Shown here one piece after another: positions 1 to 8,771 of a DNA stretch of 64,000 nucleotides. The stretch's first letter is position 1; every line of letters starts with the position of its first letter. The notes below the pieces were generated by a model that saw nothing but the letters and a program-made list of their open reading frames with translations, ran no database searches and was not told where the DNA came from. The position numbers and the translations under genes are program-made. Source of the stretch: Clostridium intestinale DSM 6191 (GTDB taxonomy: Bacteria; Bacillota; Clostridia; Clostridiales; Clostridiaceae); assembly GCF_900130055.1 (NCBI RefSeq), contig NZ_FQXU01000007.1:304168-368167 (forward strand), written 5' to 3'.

Positions 1-276
1 ATCAACTCCTAATGAACGTACTCTTTTTTCATAAATATCAAACTCTTCATCTGGTATTTTAAATGCAGTGTGGTTATATGTACGCTCTTCCAAAGATTCC
101 CCTTCCATTATTACAATCCACTGATTGCTTATTTTAAAAAACTTTTCTTTTGATAATGAAATTTTTTTATCTCCACTTGAATATACTTCCTCTGCATCAA
201 ATATTACTCTAAAGAATGTAGATGCAAGTTCTAAATCTTTCACAATAAAAGTAATATGACTAATTCCTTCAATCAC
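1..276 (-). CDS. fosX: FosX-type fosfomycin hydrolase, N-terminal 92 codons (cut by window edge)
   Basis: Vicinal-oxygen-chelate (glyoxalase-fold) protein. FosX enzymes are Mn-dependent epoxide hydrolases that open the fosfomycin ring in the cytoplasm. The start is GTG with AGAGGTG six bases upstream. The visible part has the family pattern: His7 in ISHIT and His69 in TYNHTAF as metal ligands, and Glu44 in LSKEKFF at the position known as the general base that separates FosX from the thiol-transferring FosA/FosB. The last third, including the third metal ligand, lies outside the window. No promoter partner or mobile element is visible, so it looks like an intrinsic chromosomal gene. Family assignment is firm; activity cannot be judged from a partial gene. 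Confidence 0.88.
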   Translation of the reverse strand, partial: MIEGISHITFIVKDLELASTFFRVIFDAEEVYSSGDKKISLSKEKFFKISNQWIVIMEGESLEERTYNHTAFKIPDEEFDIYEKRVRSLGVD

Positions 277-342
277 TTTAATCACCTCTGTCTTGTATTC
301 TAAACCCTTTCATAAAAGTATTTCACCCTTATACCTTTACGT

Positions 343-1419
343 TTAATAAGTTTCACTCAAAGCATTATGAATATCCCATCCAAGGTTCCCTGCGCACCAA
401 CCTTGATTTGCCAAAATAACCACAGTTATATCTTTCTCTGGATAGTAGTAAAGTCTACAACTAACTCCGTATTCTTCCCCAGTATGTCCACATCTTATTA
501 TATTCTTTCCTTCTATGTCTAACACAAAAGAGTTGCCATATCCATACATCCAAGTGTAGACTCTAGCTCCATTTGCTTCTTCATCAATAACCTTAGGTGT
601 AAATATCTCTTCACTCATTTTTTCACCAAGTAAAGTATTGTTTCTTAGAGCTTGCATAAACTTTACTAAATCATAAGCTGTTGAAGTTGCTCCTCCATCT
701 GCTGCACCATCTGGAGTTGAGGTGTAGATATTCTTCTCTAGGCCTATTACATTTTTATTTGAATCTCTAATGACTTCGTATCCTTCAGCAACTCTATCAC
801 AAACCTTGTCCAATGATAAAAAATCCGAGTTTTTCATATCTGCTTTCTTAAAAATATTTTTTCTTATATAATCAAAATAGGATATCCCTGAAGCTTTCTC
901 AATTATTAGTCCTAGTAGTATATATCCAGCTCCATTATAGTGATACTTTTCACCCGGTTTATTGATTTGATCCTTGTTTATAAATAAAAGAAGATAATCT
1001 GAATTACTTCTCATCTTATATATAGGAAAGTCTGTCCACATTTTTTCCCATTCTTCATCACCTAAACTTTCATCAAAGTAATCTCCTATTCCAGAAGTAT
1101 GAGTAAGTAAGTTCTCAACCGTAACTTCATTTGAGATCTTTGTATCTCTTAAATCTAAGTACTCTACCGCTTTTGTTTCAAAATTCAGCTGTCCTTTTTC
1201 AATTAATTGAAGAATTGCAACTGAAGTAAACATCTTTGATACTGATGCTATCCTGAATCTAGTATCTAAAGTGTTTTTTATACTCCAACCTCTATTTGCA
1301 TATCCATAAGCTTTTCTGAATATCTTTTCCCCTTTTTCGTTTATTAAAACAACTCCTGAAAATTCTTGTTTCTCTTCTTTCTCATCTATTATCTTATTAA
1401 GTTTATCTAAATTTCTCAT
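343..1419 (-). CDS. Serine hydrolase of the beta-lactamase/PBP4* (PF00144) fold
   Basis: A 358-residue protein of the class C beta-lactamase/D-alanyl esterase superfamily. The nucleophile motif SxxK is at residues 59-62 (SVSK). The second motif region reads YHYNGAGYILLG, so the usual Y-S/A-N is Y-N-G. The third motif, HTG, lies near residue 313. There is no signal peptide, so it should act in the cytoplasm, unlike secreted beta-lactamases. AAGGAG lies eight bases before the ATG. Such proteins are usually esterases or peptidases of unknown substrate; resistance to beta-lactams cannot be inferred. The gene is followed by fosX and preceded at 32 bp by a methyltransferase on the same strand. Confidence 0.85.
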   Translation of the reverse strand: MRNLDKLNKIIDEKEEKQEFSGVVLINEKGEKIFRKAYGYANRGWSIKNTLDTRFRIASVSKMFTSVAILQLIEKGQLNFETKAVEYLDLRDTKISNEVTVENLLTHTSGIGDYFDESLGDEEWEKMWTDFPIYKMRSNSDYLLLFINKDQINKPGEKYHYNGAGYILLGLIIEKASGISYFDYIRKNIFKKADMKNSDFLSLDKVCDRVAEGYEVIRDSNKNVIGLEKNIYTSTPDGAADGGATSTAYDLVKFMQALRNNTLLGEKMSEEIFTPKVIDEEANGARVYTWMYGYGNSFVLDIEGKNIIRCGHTGEEYGVSCRLYYYPEKDITVVILANQGWCAGNLGWDIHNALSETY

Positions 1420-1451
1420 ATCATTAACTCCTTAAATATCTCTAAAAATCA

Positions 1452-2069
1452 CTATCTAAGTGTTTTTTGTGCTTTCATTATAAATAAAGAATATTTAACA
1501 TTTTTGTCCTCTATTTTTTTCTCATCATAAAAGAATGTAGTAGATTCAGCATCTCTAAAACCACCTTCAATAAAAATATTTTTCAATTTTTCTTGATCAA
1601 AGCCATTGTGTCCATTAAATCCTGGTTCATTTTTATGAAAACTTCCATCTTCCTTATCTAAATCTACTATGATAACCTGCCCACCATCATTAAGCAAAGT
1701 ATAAAACTTATTTGCAAGTCCAGAAATATCTTGAATATGATGCAAAACCATGGAAGTATATATAAGATCAAAATTCTCTATTATCTCTTCATTAAATATG
1801 TCTATAGAATATGATTTCATATTATCTACTCCATATTTCTCAATCTTCTCTTTCACCACATCAATCATACCCTTTGAAGAATCAATTAGAGTAATGTTCT
1901 CAAATTTCTCAACTAAATTAAAACTTATAAGTCCTGTTCCACAACCAAACTCCATAGCTGAGTATTCTTTATTTATATGAATCGAATTAGCTATTTCATC
2001 TGATATTATCTTAGCTCTATTAATTCTTCTGTCTGTATCCCACTTTTTAGCATAATCATCAAAAAACAT
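1452..2069 (-). CDS. Class I SAM-dependent methyltransferase
   Basis: A 205-residue Rossmann-fold methyltransferase. Motif I is MEFGCGTGLI near residue 40, with an acidic residue ending the next strand (LIDSSKGM) and the post-motif IYTSMVLHHI typical of small-molecule methyltransferases of the UbiE/Methyltransf_11 group. The start is the ATG at 2069, which has AAGGAG seven bases upstream; an upstream in-frame ATG lacks a binding site. The substrate cannot be told from sequence. The gene may be co-transcribed with the serine hydrolase downstream. Confidence 0.85.
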   Translation of the reverse strand: MFFDDYAKKWDTDRRINRAKIISDEIANSIHINKEYSAMEFGCGTGLISFNLVEKFENITLIDSSKGMIDVVKEKIEKYGVDNMKSYSIDIFNEEIIENFDLIYTSMVLHHIQDISGLANKFYTLLNDGGQVIIVDLDKEDGSFHKNEPGFNGHNGFDQEKLKNIFIEGGFRDAESTTFFYDEKKIEDKNVKYSLFIMKAQKTLR

Positions 2070-2150
2070 AAGCTCTCTCCTTTTCCTCTTAATACCATTA
2101 TAATGCAATTTCTAACATAATAGTATTCTTTAATATTATGTTATTTCTAA

Positions 2151-2205
2151 AAAATAAAACAAAGCTATAGCAATAAGATATCTCTTCTCTTATTGTTATA
2201 GCTTT
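2151..2205 (-). terminator. Intrinsic terminator of the liv operon
   Basis: A long inverted repeat (AAAGCTATAACAATAAGA pairing with TCTTATTGCTATAGCTTT, minus strand) is followed by GTTTTATTTTTT. It lies 15 bp after the livF stop codon. Confidence 0.8.
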
Positions 2206-2219
2206 TAATAAATAAACAA

Positions 2220-2948
2220 CTAAACTATATTCTTTTTAACAGCTTCCCCTAAATATGCTTTCTTAACTTCTTCATTTGTAAGAAGTTCTTTTCCTGCGCC
2301 TTCTAAGATTATCTTTCCAGTCTCCATAATATATCCAATATCAGCTATCTTTAAGGCTGCATTAGCATTTTGTTCTATAAGAAGTACAGTAACGCCTTCT
2401 TCTTTGTTTATCTTTTTAATTATTCCAAATAGTTCTTTAACTATTATTGGAGCAAGTCCTAAGGAAGGCTCATCCATCATTATAAGCTTTGGTTTAGACA
2501 TAAGAGCTCTTCCTATAGCAAGCATTTGCTGCTCTCCACCAGATAATGTTCCTGCTGCCTGCCAAGTTCTTTCCTTTAATCTTGGAAATAGAGAATAAAC
2601 ATTTTCTAAGTCCTTATCTATATGATTTCTATCTTTTCTAGAGTAAGCACCTATCTTTAAGTTCTCAAGTACAGTTAAATCTGAGAAAACTCTTCTTCCT
2701 TCTGGAACTAGTGCTATACCTTTTTCAACCATCTTTTCTGTTGTTAGTTTAGTTAAGTCTTCACCTTCATAAACTATGGTTCCACTCTTTGGTTTAACAA
2801 GTCCTACTATAGATTTTAAAGTTGTACTTTTTCCTGCACCATTAGCTCCTACTAGAGTTACTATCTTTCCTTTAGGAACTTCTAGACTTACTCCTTTTAA
2901 AGCTTCTATTCCACCGTAAGCTACTACTAGATCATTTATTTTAATCAT
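2220..2948 (-). CDS. livF: Branched-chain amino acid ABC transporter, ATP-binding protein LivF
   Basis: One of the two ATPases that power the Liv importer from the cytoplasmic side. Visible motifs: Walker A GANGAGKST, signature LSGGEQQM, Walker B LIMMDEPSLGLAP and the switch His region LLIEQNA, all in LivF form. The start is placed at the ATG at 2948, which overlaps the livG stop by 8 nt and has GGGGGTG upstream; a longer in-frame ATG would lie inside livG without a binding site. Length (242 aa) is normal. It is the last gene of livJ-livH-livM-livG-livF, followed by a terminator. Confidence 0.94.
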   Translation of the reverse strand: MIKINDLVVAYGGIEALKGVSLEVPKGKIVTLVGANGAGKSTTLKSIVGLVKPKSGTIVYEGEDLTKLTTEKMVEKGIALVPEGRRVFSDLTVLENLKIGAYSRKDRNHIDKDLENVYSLFPRLKERTWQAAGTLSGGEQQMLAIGRALMSKPKLIMMDEPSLGLAPIIVKELFGIIKKINKEEGVTVLLIEQNANAALKIADIGYIMETGKIILEGAGKELLTNEEVKKAYLGEAVKKNIV

Positions 2949-3711
2949 CTTCAGACACCCCCAAATATGCATTTATAACTTTTTCATCATTTTGTATTTG
3001 AGCAGGTGTTCCCTCAGCTATTGTGATTCCATATTCAAAAACCTGTATCTTATTTGATAAACTCATAACCATCTGCATATGATGTTCTATCATAAATATA
3101 GATAATTTAAACTTGTCTTTAACTTCTCTAACAAAGTCTGTAAGCTCATCAGTTTCTGTTGGATTCATCCCAGCTGCTGGCTCATCTAATAAAAGAATCT
3201 TAGGATTAGTTGCTAAGGCTCTTGCTATTTCAAGTTTTCTCTGCTTTCCATAAGGAAGAGAACTAGCCTTTTCATCTTTTAAATCATCTAAACCTACTTC
3301 CCTTAAAAGTTCAATAGATTTTTCTAGCATTTCTTTTTCTTCATTTCTGTATTTAGGTAATTTAAAAATAGCTCCAAGAAAGTTTGATTTAATGTGTACA
3401 TGATTACCTATTAAAACATTATCTAGAACTGATAAGTCTTTAAAAAGTCTTATATTTTGGAAGGTTCTAGCTATTCCCTTTTGAGTTATTAAATCTTGTC
3501 TTAATCCAGTTATATCTTCATTATTTAAAAATACTTTCCCATTTGTAGGAGTGTAAACATTAGTTACCATGTTAAAAGCTGTTGTTTTACCAGCACCATT
3601 AGGTCCTATTAAGGAAACTATTTCTCCCTCTTTTATCTCCAAATTAAAATCTTTAACAGCAGTAAGGCCTCCAAACTGCATTGTTGCATTTTCTACCTTC
3701 AATAACGCCAT
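2941..3711 (-). CDS. livG: Branched-chain amino acid ABC transporter, ATP-binding protein LivG
   Basis: Second ATPase of the Liv importer, 256 aa. Walker A is GPNGAGKTT; the signature is LPYGKQRKLEIARAL, the variant typical of LivG; Walker B is ILLLDEPAAGMNP, followed by the C-terminal extension with AYLG. Its ATG shares one base with the livM stop codon (TAATG), so translation is likely coupled. AGGAGG is well placed upstream. LivG and LivF probably form the heterodimeric motor under LivH and LivM. Confidence 0.94.
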   Translation of the reverse strand: MALLKVENATMQFGGLTAVKDFNLEIKEGEIVSLIGPNGAGKTTAFNMVTNVYTPTNGKVFLNNEDITGLRQDLITQKGIARTFQNIRLFKDLSVLDNVLIGNHVHIKSNFLGAIFKLPKYRNEEKEMLEKSIELLREVGLDDLKDEKASSLPYGKQRKLEIARALATNPKILLLDEPAAGMNPTETDELTDFVREVKDKFKLSIFMIEHHMQMVMSLSNKIQVFEYGITIAEGTPAQIQNDEKVINAYLGVSEDD

Positions 3712-4769
3712 TACTTAACTCCTCCTTCTGTTAGAGATTCATCTGTAGCTTTTTTCTTGAATAAGAATTTCCAGGAAAACTCTTTAGTTCCCATAATACC
3801 ATTTCTAAAGAAAAGTACTATAACCATAAGTATTACTGAAAAGACAACCATTCTAAGTCCAGGTATTCCATTAAAACTTATAAAACCAAAGTTAAATTGT
3901 TTTTCCATATCAAGAAATCTTAAAAGTTCTCCAAGTATTGTTACTATAAAAGCTGAAATTACTGTTCCAGTAATACTTCCCATTCCTCCAATAACAATTA
4001 TAAGAAGTATATTAAATGTAAGAACGAATTTAAACATGTTAGGATCTATAGTTCCCATTAAGTTTCCTAAAAGTCCACCACCTACGCCAGCAAAAAATGC
4101 ACCTATAGTAAAGGCTATAGTCTTATGTTTAAATAAATTAATTCCCATACTTTCTGCTGCAATTTCATCTTCTCTTATGGCTTTTAATGCCCTTCCATAA
4201 GAACTCTTAATAAGAGAAATCAAAATTATTATAGTTACTATAGCAACTCCAAAACTCCAATATAAATTAGTAGCTCTTGGAATTCCTCTAAGTCCTAAAG
4301 CTCCGTTAGTTAAACTTTGAGCATTATTTAAAACTATTCTTATTATTTCTGCAAATCCTAAAGTCGCAATAGCTAAGTAGTCTCCTTTAAGTCTTAAAGC
4401 AGGTGCCCCTATTAAAAAGGCTATAAAGGCTGAAAGTAATCCTGCTATAATCAGTGCAGGAAGAAAAGGTATTGATATACTATTAAACGGAGCTATTAAA
4501 GGTTCCATAAAAAAGTTTTGAGTTTTTACCTTTTCAGTCATAGTAAGTAATGCTGTTGTATATGCACCTACTGCTATAAATCCAGCATGACCTAGTGAAA
4601 ACATACCAGTAAAACCATTTATTAGATTCATACTTAATCCAAGTACTGAGTAAATTGCACATAAATTTAAAACTCTAACTACATAAGAATCTAAGTTCCC
4701 ATTAGCTACTATAAGCAACAAAAATATAATTATAATCAAAGCTATATTTAAAATCTTATTATTTTTCAT
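3711..4769 (-). CDS. livM: Branched-chain amino acid ABC transporter, permease LivM
   Basis: A 352-residue polytopic membrane protein of the BPD_transp_2 family with about nine hydrophobic segments, including the GLSMNLINGFTGMFSLGHAGF stretch near residue 45 that marks LivM. It forms the translocation channel with LivH. The start ATG lies 2 bp after the livH stop codon and has AAGGTG upstream. The hydrophilic C-terminus (KKKATDESL) is cytoplasmic. Nothing unusual is seen. Confidence 0.93.
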   Translation of the reverse strand: MKNNKILNIALIIIIFLLLIVANGNLDSYVVRVLNLCAIYSVLGLSMNLINGFTGMFSLGHAGFIAVGAYTTALLTMTEKVKTQNFFMEPLIAPFNSISIPFLPALIIAGLLSAFIAFLIGAPALRLKGDYLAIATLGFAEIIRIVLNNAQSLTNGALGLRGIPRATNLYWSFGVAIVTIIILISLIKSSYGRALKAIREDEIAAESMGINLFKHKTIAFTIGAFFAGVGGGLLGNLMGTIDPNMFKFVLTFNILLIIVIGGMGSITGTVISAFIVTILGELLRFLDMEKQFNFGFISFNGIPGLRMVVFSVILMVIVLFFRNGIMGTKEFSWKFLFKKKATDESLTEGGVK

Positions 4770-4771
4770 AT

Positions 4772-5665
4772 TTACACCTTCTCTGCTAGATTTTTGCCCA
4801 TTATTCCCGTAGGTTTAAATAGCAATATTACAATCAAAAGTATAAATGCAAAAGCATCTCTATAACCAGTTAAGCTTGGTAAAAAAGCAACTATCATGAT
4901 TTCCCCTATTCCTAAGATAAATCCTCCAATTACTGCTCCTTTAATGTCACCTATTCCACCAATAACTGCTGCAATAAAGCATTTAAGTCCTGGAATCATA
5001 CCCATAAGTGCTACTATTTGAGGATATTTCATAGACCACATCATAGCACCTACTGCTGCAAGCATTGAACCTATAGCAAAAGTAACGGATATTACTCTAT
5101 TAACGTTTATTCCCATAAGCTTGGCTGTTTCAACATCCTTAGCTGAAGCTCTCATAGCCATGCCTATATTAGTATGGTTAACTAAATATAAAAGTCCAAC
5201 TAATATAACTAATGTTACTACTGGAATTATAAAAGTAAGGTTTTGTATCGAAACTCCACCTATAGTTACAACATTTGTAAATATCTCTGGTGTAGGAAAA
5301 GCCTTTGGTCTTCCTCCAAATAATACAACAGCTAAATTTTCAAGTAAAAAAGAAACTCCTATAGCTGATATTAATACAGAGATTTTTGGGGCATTTCTAA
5401 GAGGCTTGTAGGCCGTAAACTCAATAGTCATACCAAGTACTCCTGTAATAACTATTGCAATTATAAAAGCAAAGTACCAAGGAAGTCCAAAAGTTGCTAC
5501 TCCAAAAAATGCAAAATATGCTGCCATCATGAATATATCTCCATGGGCAAAATTGATAAGTCTAAGTATTCCATAAACCATAGTGTATCCTATAGCTATA
5601 AGCGCATATAAGCTTCCTAAAGATATTCCATTTGTCAAGTGTTGCATAAATATACTGAAAGTCAT
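4772..5665 (-). CDS. livH: Branched-chain amino acid ABC transporter, permease LivH
   Basis: A 297-residue polytopic permease. It has the LivH hallmark GSLYALIAIGYTMVYGILRLINFAHGD near the N-terminus and the coupling region AKLMGINVNRVISVTFAIG. It partners LivM in the membrane. The ATG is preceded by AGGGGTG, and 18 bp separate it from livJ, consistent with one operon. Confidence 0.93.
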   Translation of the reverse strand: MTFSIFMQHLTNGISLGSLYALIAIGYTMVYGILRLINFAHGDIFMMAAYFAFFGVATFGLPWYFAFIIAIVITGVLGMTIEFTAYKPLRNAPKISVLISAIGVSFLLENLAVVLFGGRPKAFPTPEIFTNVVTIGGVSIQNLTFIIPVVTLVILVGLLYLVNHTNIGMAMRASAKDVETAKLMGINVNRVISVTFAIGSMLAAVGAMMWSMKYPQIVALMGMIPGLKCFIAAVIGGIGDIKGAVIGGFILGIGEIMIVAFLPSLTGYRDAFAFILLIVILLFKPTGIMGKNLAEKV

Positions 5666-5683
5666 ATTTTCACCCCTAAATCA

Positions 5684-6844
5684 TTATTCTTCTGGCTTAA
5701 TAGTATCAAGATAAGTAAATTTACCATCCTTAACTACTTTTAAAACTGCATCTTTTACAGCATTATTATTTTCATCTATAGTTATATAACCTGCCGCTCC
5801 TGGGAATTTAGCTGTTTTAGCTATCTCATCTCTTATCTTAACTGGATCTGCTGAATTTGCTCTTTCTATAGCGTTAATTATTACTAAATAAGCATCATAA
5901 GATAGTGCAGTAACTGCAGCTGGTTCTTTATTATATTCTTTTCTATAAGCATCAAGGAAGGTTTTAGATTCTTCAGTTATAGGAGTTTCTGTTGCAAAGA
6001 AAGTTGAAAATACTGTTCCCTCAACGGCCTTTTGTCCTATTTCTAAAAACTCAGGTGTTTCCCAAGTATCTCCACCTAATATTGGAACTGTTATTCCAAG
6101 TTGCCTAGCTTGTTTAATAATTAAAGCTCCTTCAGTAAAGTTTCCTGGCGCAAAGATTACATCTGGATTTTGCATTTTTATATTTGTAAGTTGAGCTGTA
6201 AAATCCTGATCTCCTGTATTGTAACTAGATTTAGCAACTATGGCATCCTTATCTCCAGTTAAATCTTTAAATGCATCTGAGAAAAACTTACTTATTCCTA
6301 CAGAATAATCACTAGAAACTTCTTGAAGTAAAGCTACCTTTTTAGCTTTTAATGTGTTAGCCGCATATTTTGCCATAACAGTTCCTTGGAATGGATCTAT
6401 AAAACAAACTCTAAAATAATAGTCGTTTCCTGCTGTTACTAGAGGATTTGTAGCAGATGCTGCTACTGCTGGAACTTTTGCATCCATAACTATATCTCCA
6501 GCCGCCATTGAATTACCACTTCCCCAGCTTCCTATAATTGCATTTACCTTCTCTTTTTCAACAAGATTAGCTGCTGCTGTTGCGGCCTCAACCTTGTCCG
6601 ATTTATTATCAGTAAAAACTAGTTCAATCTTCTTTCCTAATACCGTAGGATATAGCTTGTTTGCAAGTTTAACCCCCTCAACTTCAAGCTCTCCACCTGC
6701 TGCATTAGCTCCTGTCATTGGTTCAAATACACCAATCTTAATTACATCACTCTCTACATACTCTTTTGATTTTTGCTTACAACCAGCTAAAGTTAAACTA
6801 GTTGATACAGCTAGTACCAAAAGTAAAGAAATCTTTTTTCTCAT
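5684..6844 (-). CDS. livJ: Branched-chain amino acid ABC transporter, substrate-binding lipoprotein
   Basis: A 386-residue periplasmic-binding-protein type I lipoprotein that delivers Leu/Ile/Val or related amino acids to LivHM. The N-terminus has two Lys, a hydrophobic core and lipobox LTLAGC, so Cys21 is the predicted lipidation site. The mature part starts with IKIGVFEPMTGANAAGG, typical of the Peripla_BP_6 family. The exact amino acid cannot be read. It is the first gene of the operon, preceded by GGGAGG and by about 590 bp without other genes, where the promoter must lie. Confidence 0.92.
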   Translation of the reverse strand: MRKKISLLLVLAVSTSLTLAGCKQKSKEYVESDVIKIGVFEPMTGANAAGGELEVEGVKLANKLYPTVLGKKIELVFTDNKSDKVEAATAAANLVEKEKVNAIIGSWGSGNSMAAGDIVMDAKVPAVAASATNPLVTAGNDYYFRVCFIDPFQGTVMAKYAANTLKAKKVALLQEVSSDYSVGISKFFSDAFKDLTGDKDAIVAKSSYNTGDQDFTAQLTNIKMQNPDVIFAPGNFTEGALIIKQARQLGITVPILGGDTWETPEFLEIGQKAVEGTVFSTFFATETPITEESKTFLDAYRKEYNKEPAAVTALSYDAYLVIINAIERANSADPVKIRDEIAKTAKFPGAAGYITIDENNNAVKDAVLKVVKDGKFTYLDTIKPEE

Positions 6845-7388
6845 TATTAAATAGCCTCCCTAATTGACACAAACTTAACTAAAATTTAAACATTTCTAGC
6901 CAAAACTCATTTTTATTAATTTATCAAATATACCAATTTAATCATAATAAAATATCAATAAAACTTTGCAAGTATTATTAACTACATCATATTATCATGA
7001 TATTTTTTTAATTGCAATATGCCTCAATTCCTCAATCTAGAGCTTTTTTATATACATATGTCCTCCAAGCAAATACATGTATTTTATACTTCTTTACAAA
7101 TGGATTTACTTTTAAAACATTAGTTTTTAATTTATCACGCTAAAGTAATAAATCTATTCTTTAAGAGAAAGTTTTAACAATTTATGAAAGTGTACTTTTC
7201 CTTATAAGTAACCCCTTTCATAGCACCATAATTTCATAAAACCATTCTTTTTTAATAAAAATTGTAATTAAGTTGAATAACCGAGCTAAATGATAACTAA
7301 AATCAGCAAGTGTACTCCAAGGGAGTACACTTGCCTGATAAATATTTTTTTAATTTTTTTGCAAAAATATCAAATTTATTTTGCAAAA
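6845..7388. other. Intergenic region upstream of livJ
   Basis: About 540 bp, very A+T-rich, with no convincing gene. On the minus strand a plausible promoter for livJ is TTGCAA, 16 bp, TATTAT (near 6960-6990). A mini-ORF of six codons (7037-7057, MYIKKL) has GGAGGA four bases before its ATG, but nothing else supports translation. A perfect 13-bp inverted repeat lies at 7306-7334 (separate entry). Confidence 0.5.
7306..7334 (+). repeat. Perfect 13-bp inverted repeat, possible orphan terminator
   Basis: GCAAGTGTACTCC and its exact complement are separated by 3 nt. On the plus strand a T-rich stretch (ATATTTTTTT) begins about 10 nt after the stem. No plus-strand gene precedes it. It could be a terminator of an unannotated plus-strand RNA or a protein-binding palindrome. 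Confidence 0.5.
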
Positions 7389-7417
7389 AAGGATGACCTC
7401 GTTTTCAAGTCATCCTT
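7378..7417 (-). terminator. Intrinsic terminator of the sigma/anti-sigma operon
   Basis: AAGGATGAC pairs with GTCATCCTT around an 11-nt loop (7389-7417); on the minus strand the stem is followed by TTTT. It lies 17 bp beyond the stop codon at 7434. Confidence 0.85.
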
Positions 7418-7433
7418 ATATAAATATTAAGCC

Positions 7434-8771
7434 CTATTTTATATTTACAGCTTCTCCAACTTTATATTTGAATCTTAAATCTACAACCCTAAGTGAATAT
7501 TTAGTATTATCATTTATTTCTCTTTCAATAAAATAACCATTTTTTCGTTCTGGATCTTTTTCAATAACACTTTTAGCCCAATCCTGCTCTCCTTCACCAT
7601 ATATATCCATACTACTAATCTCTGCAAGTGTTCTCTCGCCATTATCATAATAAATTCTCAGCTTATTATTTAAATTTTCTACCTTGTATATTTCTCCTTG
7701 AGAGTCTTTAGAAAACATAAATTTTTGTGGTACTTTTAAATTCTCATTCAACACTAAGTCCTCTGAATTTAGCTGTTTTACCTCTTCTTTAACATCCTCT
7801 TTGTATATAGGTATAATTTTTATACTCTTAGCATTTTTTATCACATCATATGTTAACTCTTTTATAAAGGTATTAGCTCCATCTTCACCGCTTCCCCAAC
7901 TCATAAATCTATATATCTTATCATCTACTTCTAAAACAAACTTTCCATTTTCATTCATATCAAAAGTAGTAAAATATATATGAGTTCCTAATATAGTACT
8001 CTGCATACTTTTCATATAAGTTTCTTCATTACCTATCTTTACAAACTTATCTATTTTTCTATCCAATACTTTATTAAAGGACTCACTGAAATTAACTTTA
8101 AAGTCAAAGTTAGCAGATACGTCATCAACACCTTCAATCTTCATTGAGTTCAGATTTATTTTAAGATCTCCTCTCTTTTTAAAATAACCACCATATATTT
8201 CTGATTCATTTACTAAAATCGCTGTATTATCATCAATATACTCAACATTCTGGCTTCCAGTTCCCCATTTAGCATCCATATTAGGAAAATTCACAAACAC
8301 ACTTAGGTTTTCTAGTATAGATTTATCTTTATCCCTATCAAAAGGCTTTTCTGCATTTACTCTAATAGCTACTACTGCTTTAGATGGAGTTACTACTAAT
8401 TTTTCTATTGTAAATGTATATCCCTTATCTGTTTTACTTTCCCCTATATACTGAGAGTAATCTTTATATTCTTTATAATATCCTAACTTATTATAAATCT
8501 CATCAAACAGTTCTATTTTCTCTGCGAAGGCTGGCTTAGACAAAAATACTATTAAACTTGAAGCAACTACAAAAAATATGCCGACAGCAGATAACCTTTT
8601 AACTCCTAATTTTCTTTTTAATTTTTTGTCTTCAAGGCTTTTTATTCTCTTTTTTATTTCTCTTTTCGATTTTTTAATTTCAAGCTCATTTAAATCTACT
8701 GGAATATCTTCAAACTCTTCTTCACTTATATTTATTTCTTCACTTATTTTCATTATTTCTAAAAAATCCAA
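7434..8771 (-). CDS. Membrane DUF4179 protein, probable anti-sigma factor
   Basis: A 445-residue protein with a charged cytoplasmic N-terminus (about 60 aa, Lys/Glu-rich), one membrane segment near residues 62-80 (VGIFFVVASSLIVFL) and a large extracytoplasmic domain of the DUF4179 type. DUF4179 proteins are commonly encoded with ECF sigma factors and are thought to hold them at the membrane. The start is TTG at 8771, directly abutting the sigma-factor stop (TAG-TTG), with GAGGAGG eight bases upstream; the next ATG, six codons in, is too far from that site. The zero-base junction suggests translational coupling. The inducing signal is unknown. Confidence 0.82.
   Translation of the reverse strand: MDFLEIMKISEEINISEEEFEDIPVDLNELEIKKSKREIKKRIKSLEDKKLKRKLGVKRLSAVGIFFVVASSLIVFLSKPAFAEKIELFDEIYNKLGYYKEYKDYSQYIGESKTDKGYTFTIEKLVVTPSKAVVAIRVNAEKPFDRDKDKSILENLSVFVNFPNMDAKWGTGSQNVEYIDDNTAILVNESEIYGGYFKKRGDLKINLNSMKIEGVDDVSANFDFKVNFSESFNKVLDRKIDKFVKIGNEETYMKSMQSTILGTHIYFTTFDMNENGKFVLEVDDKIYRFMSWGSGEDGANTFIKELTYDVIKNAKSIKIIPIYKEDVKEEVKQLNSEDLVLNENLKVPQKFMFSKDSQGEIYKVENLNNKLRIYYDNGERTLAEISSMDIYGEGEQDWAKSVIEKDPERKNGYFIEREINDNTKYSLRVVDLRFKYKVGEAVNIK

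Noticed and set aside
343..1419. True beta-lactamase
   Set aside because: No signal peptide and the second motif is Y-N-G; the family is broad, so resistance cannot be claimed.
3757..4200. Plus-strand open frame inside livM (and similar frames opposite livH, livF, sulP, metH and others)
   Set aside because: They are reverse-strand shadows of well-supported genes, without ribosome binding sites or recognisable domains.
6845..7300. CodY box upstream of livJ
   Set aside because: The best match to AATTTTCWGAAAATT has about five mismatches, expected by chance in such A+T-rich DNA.
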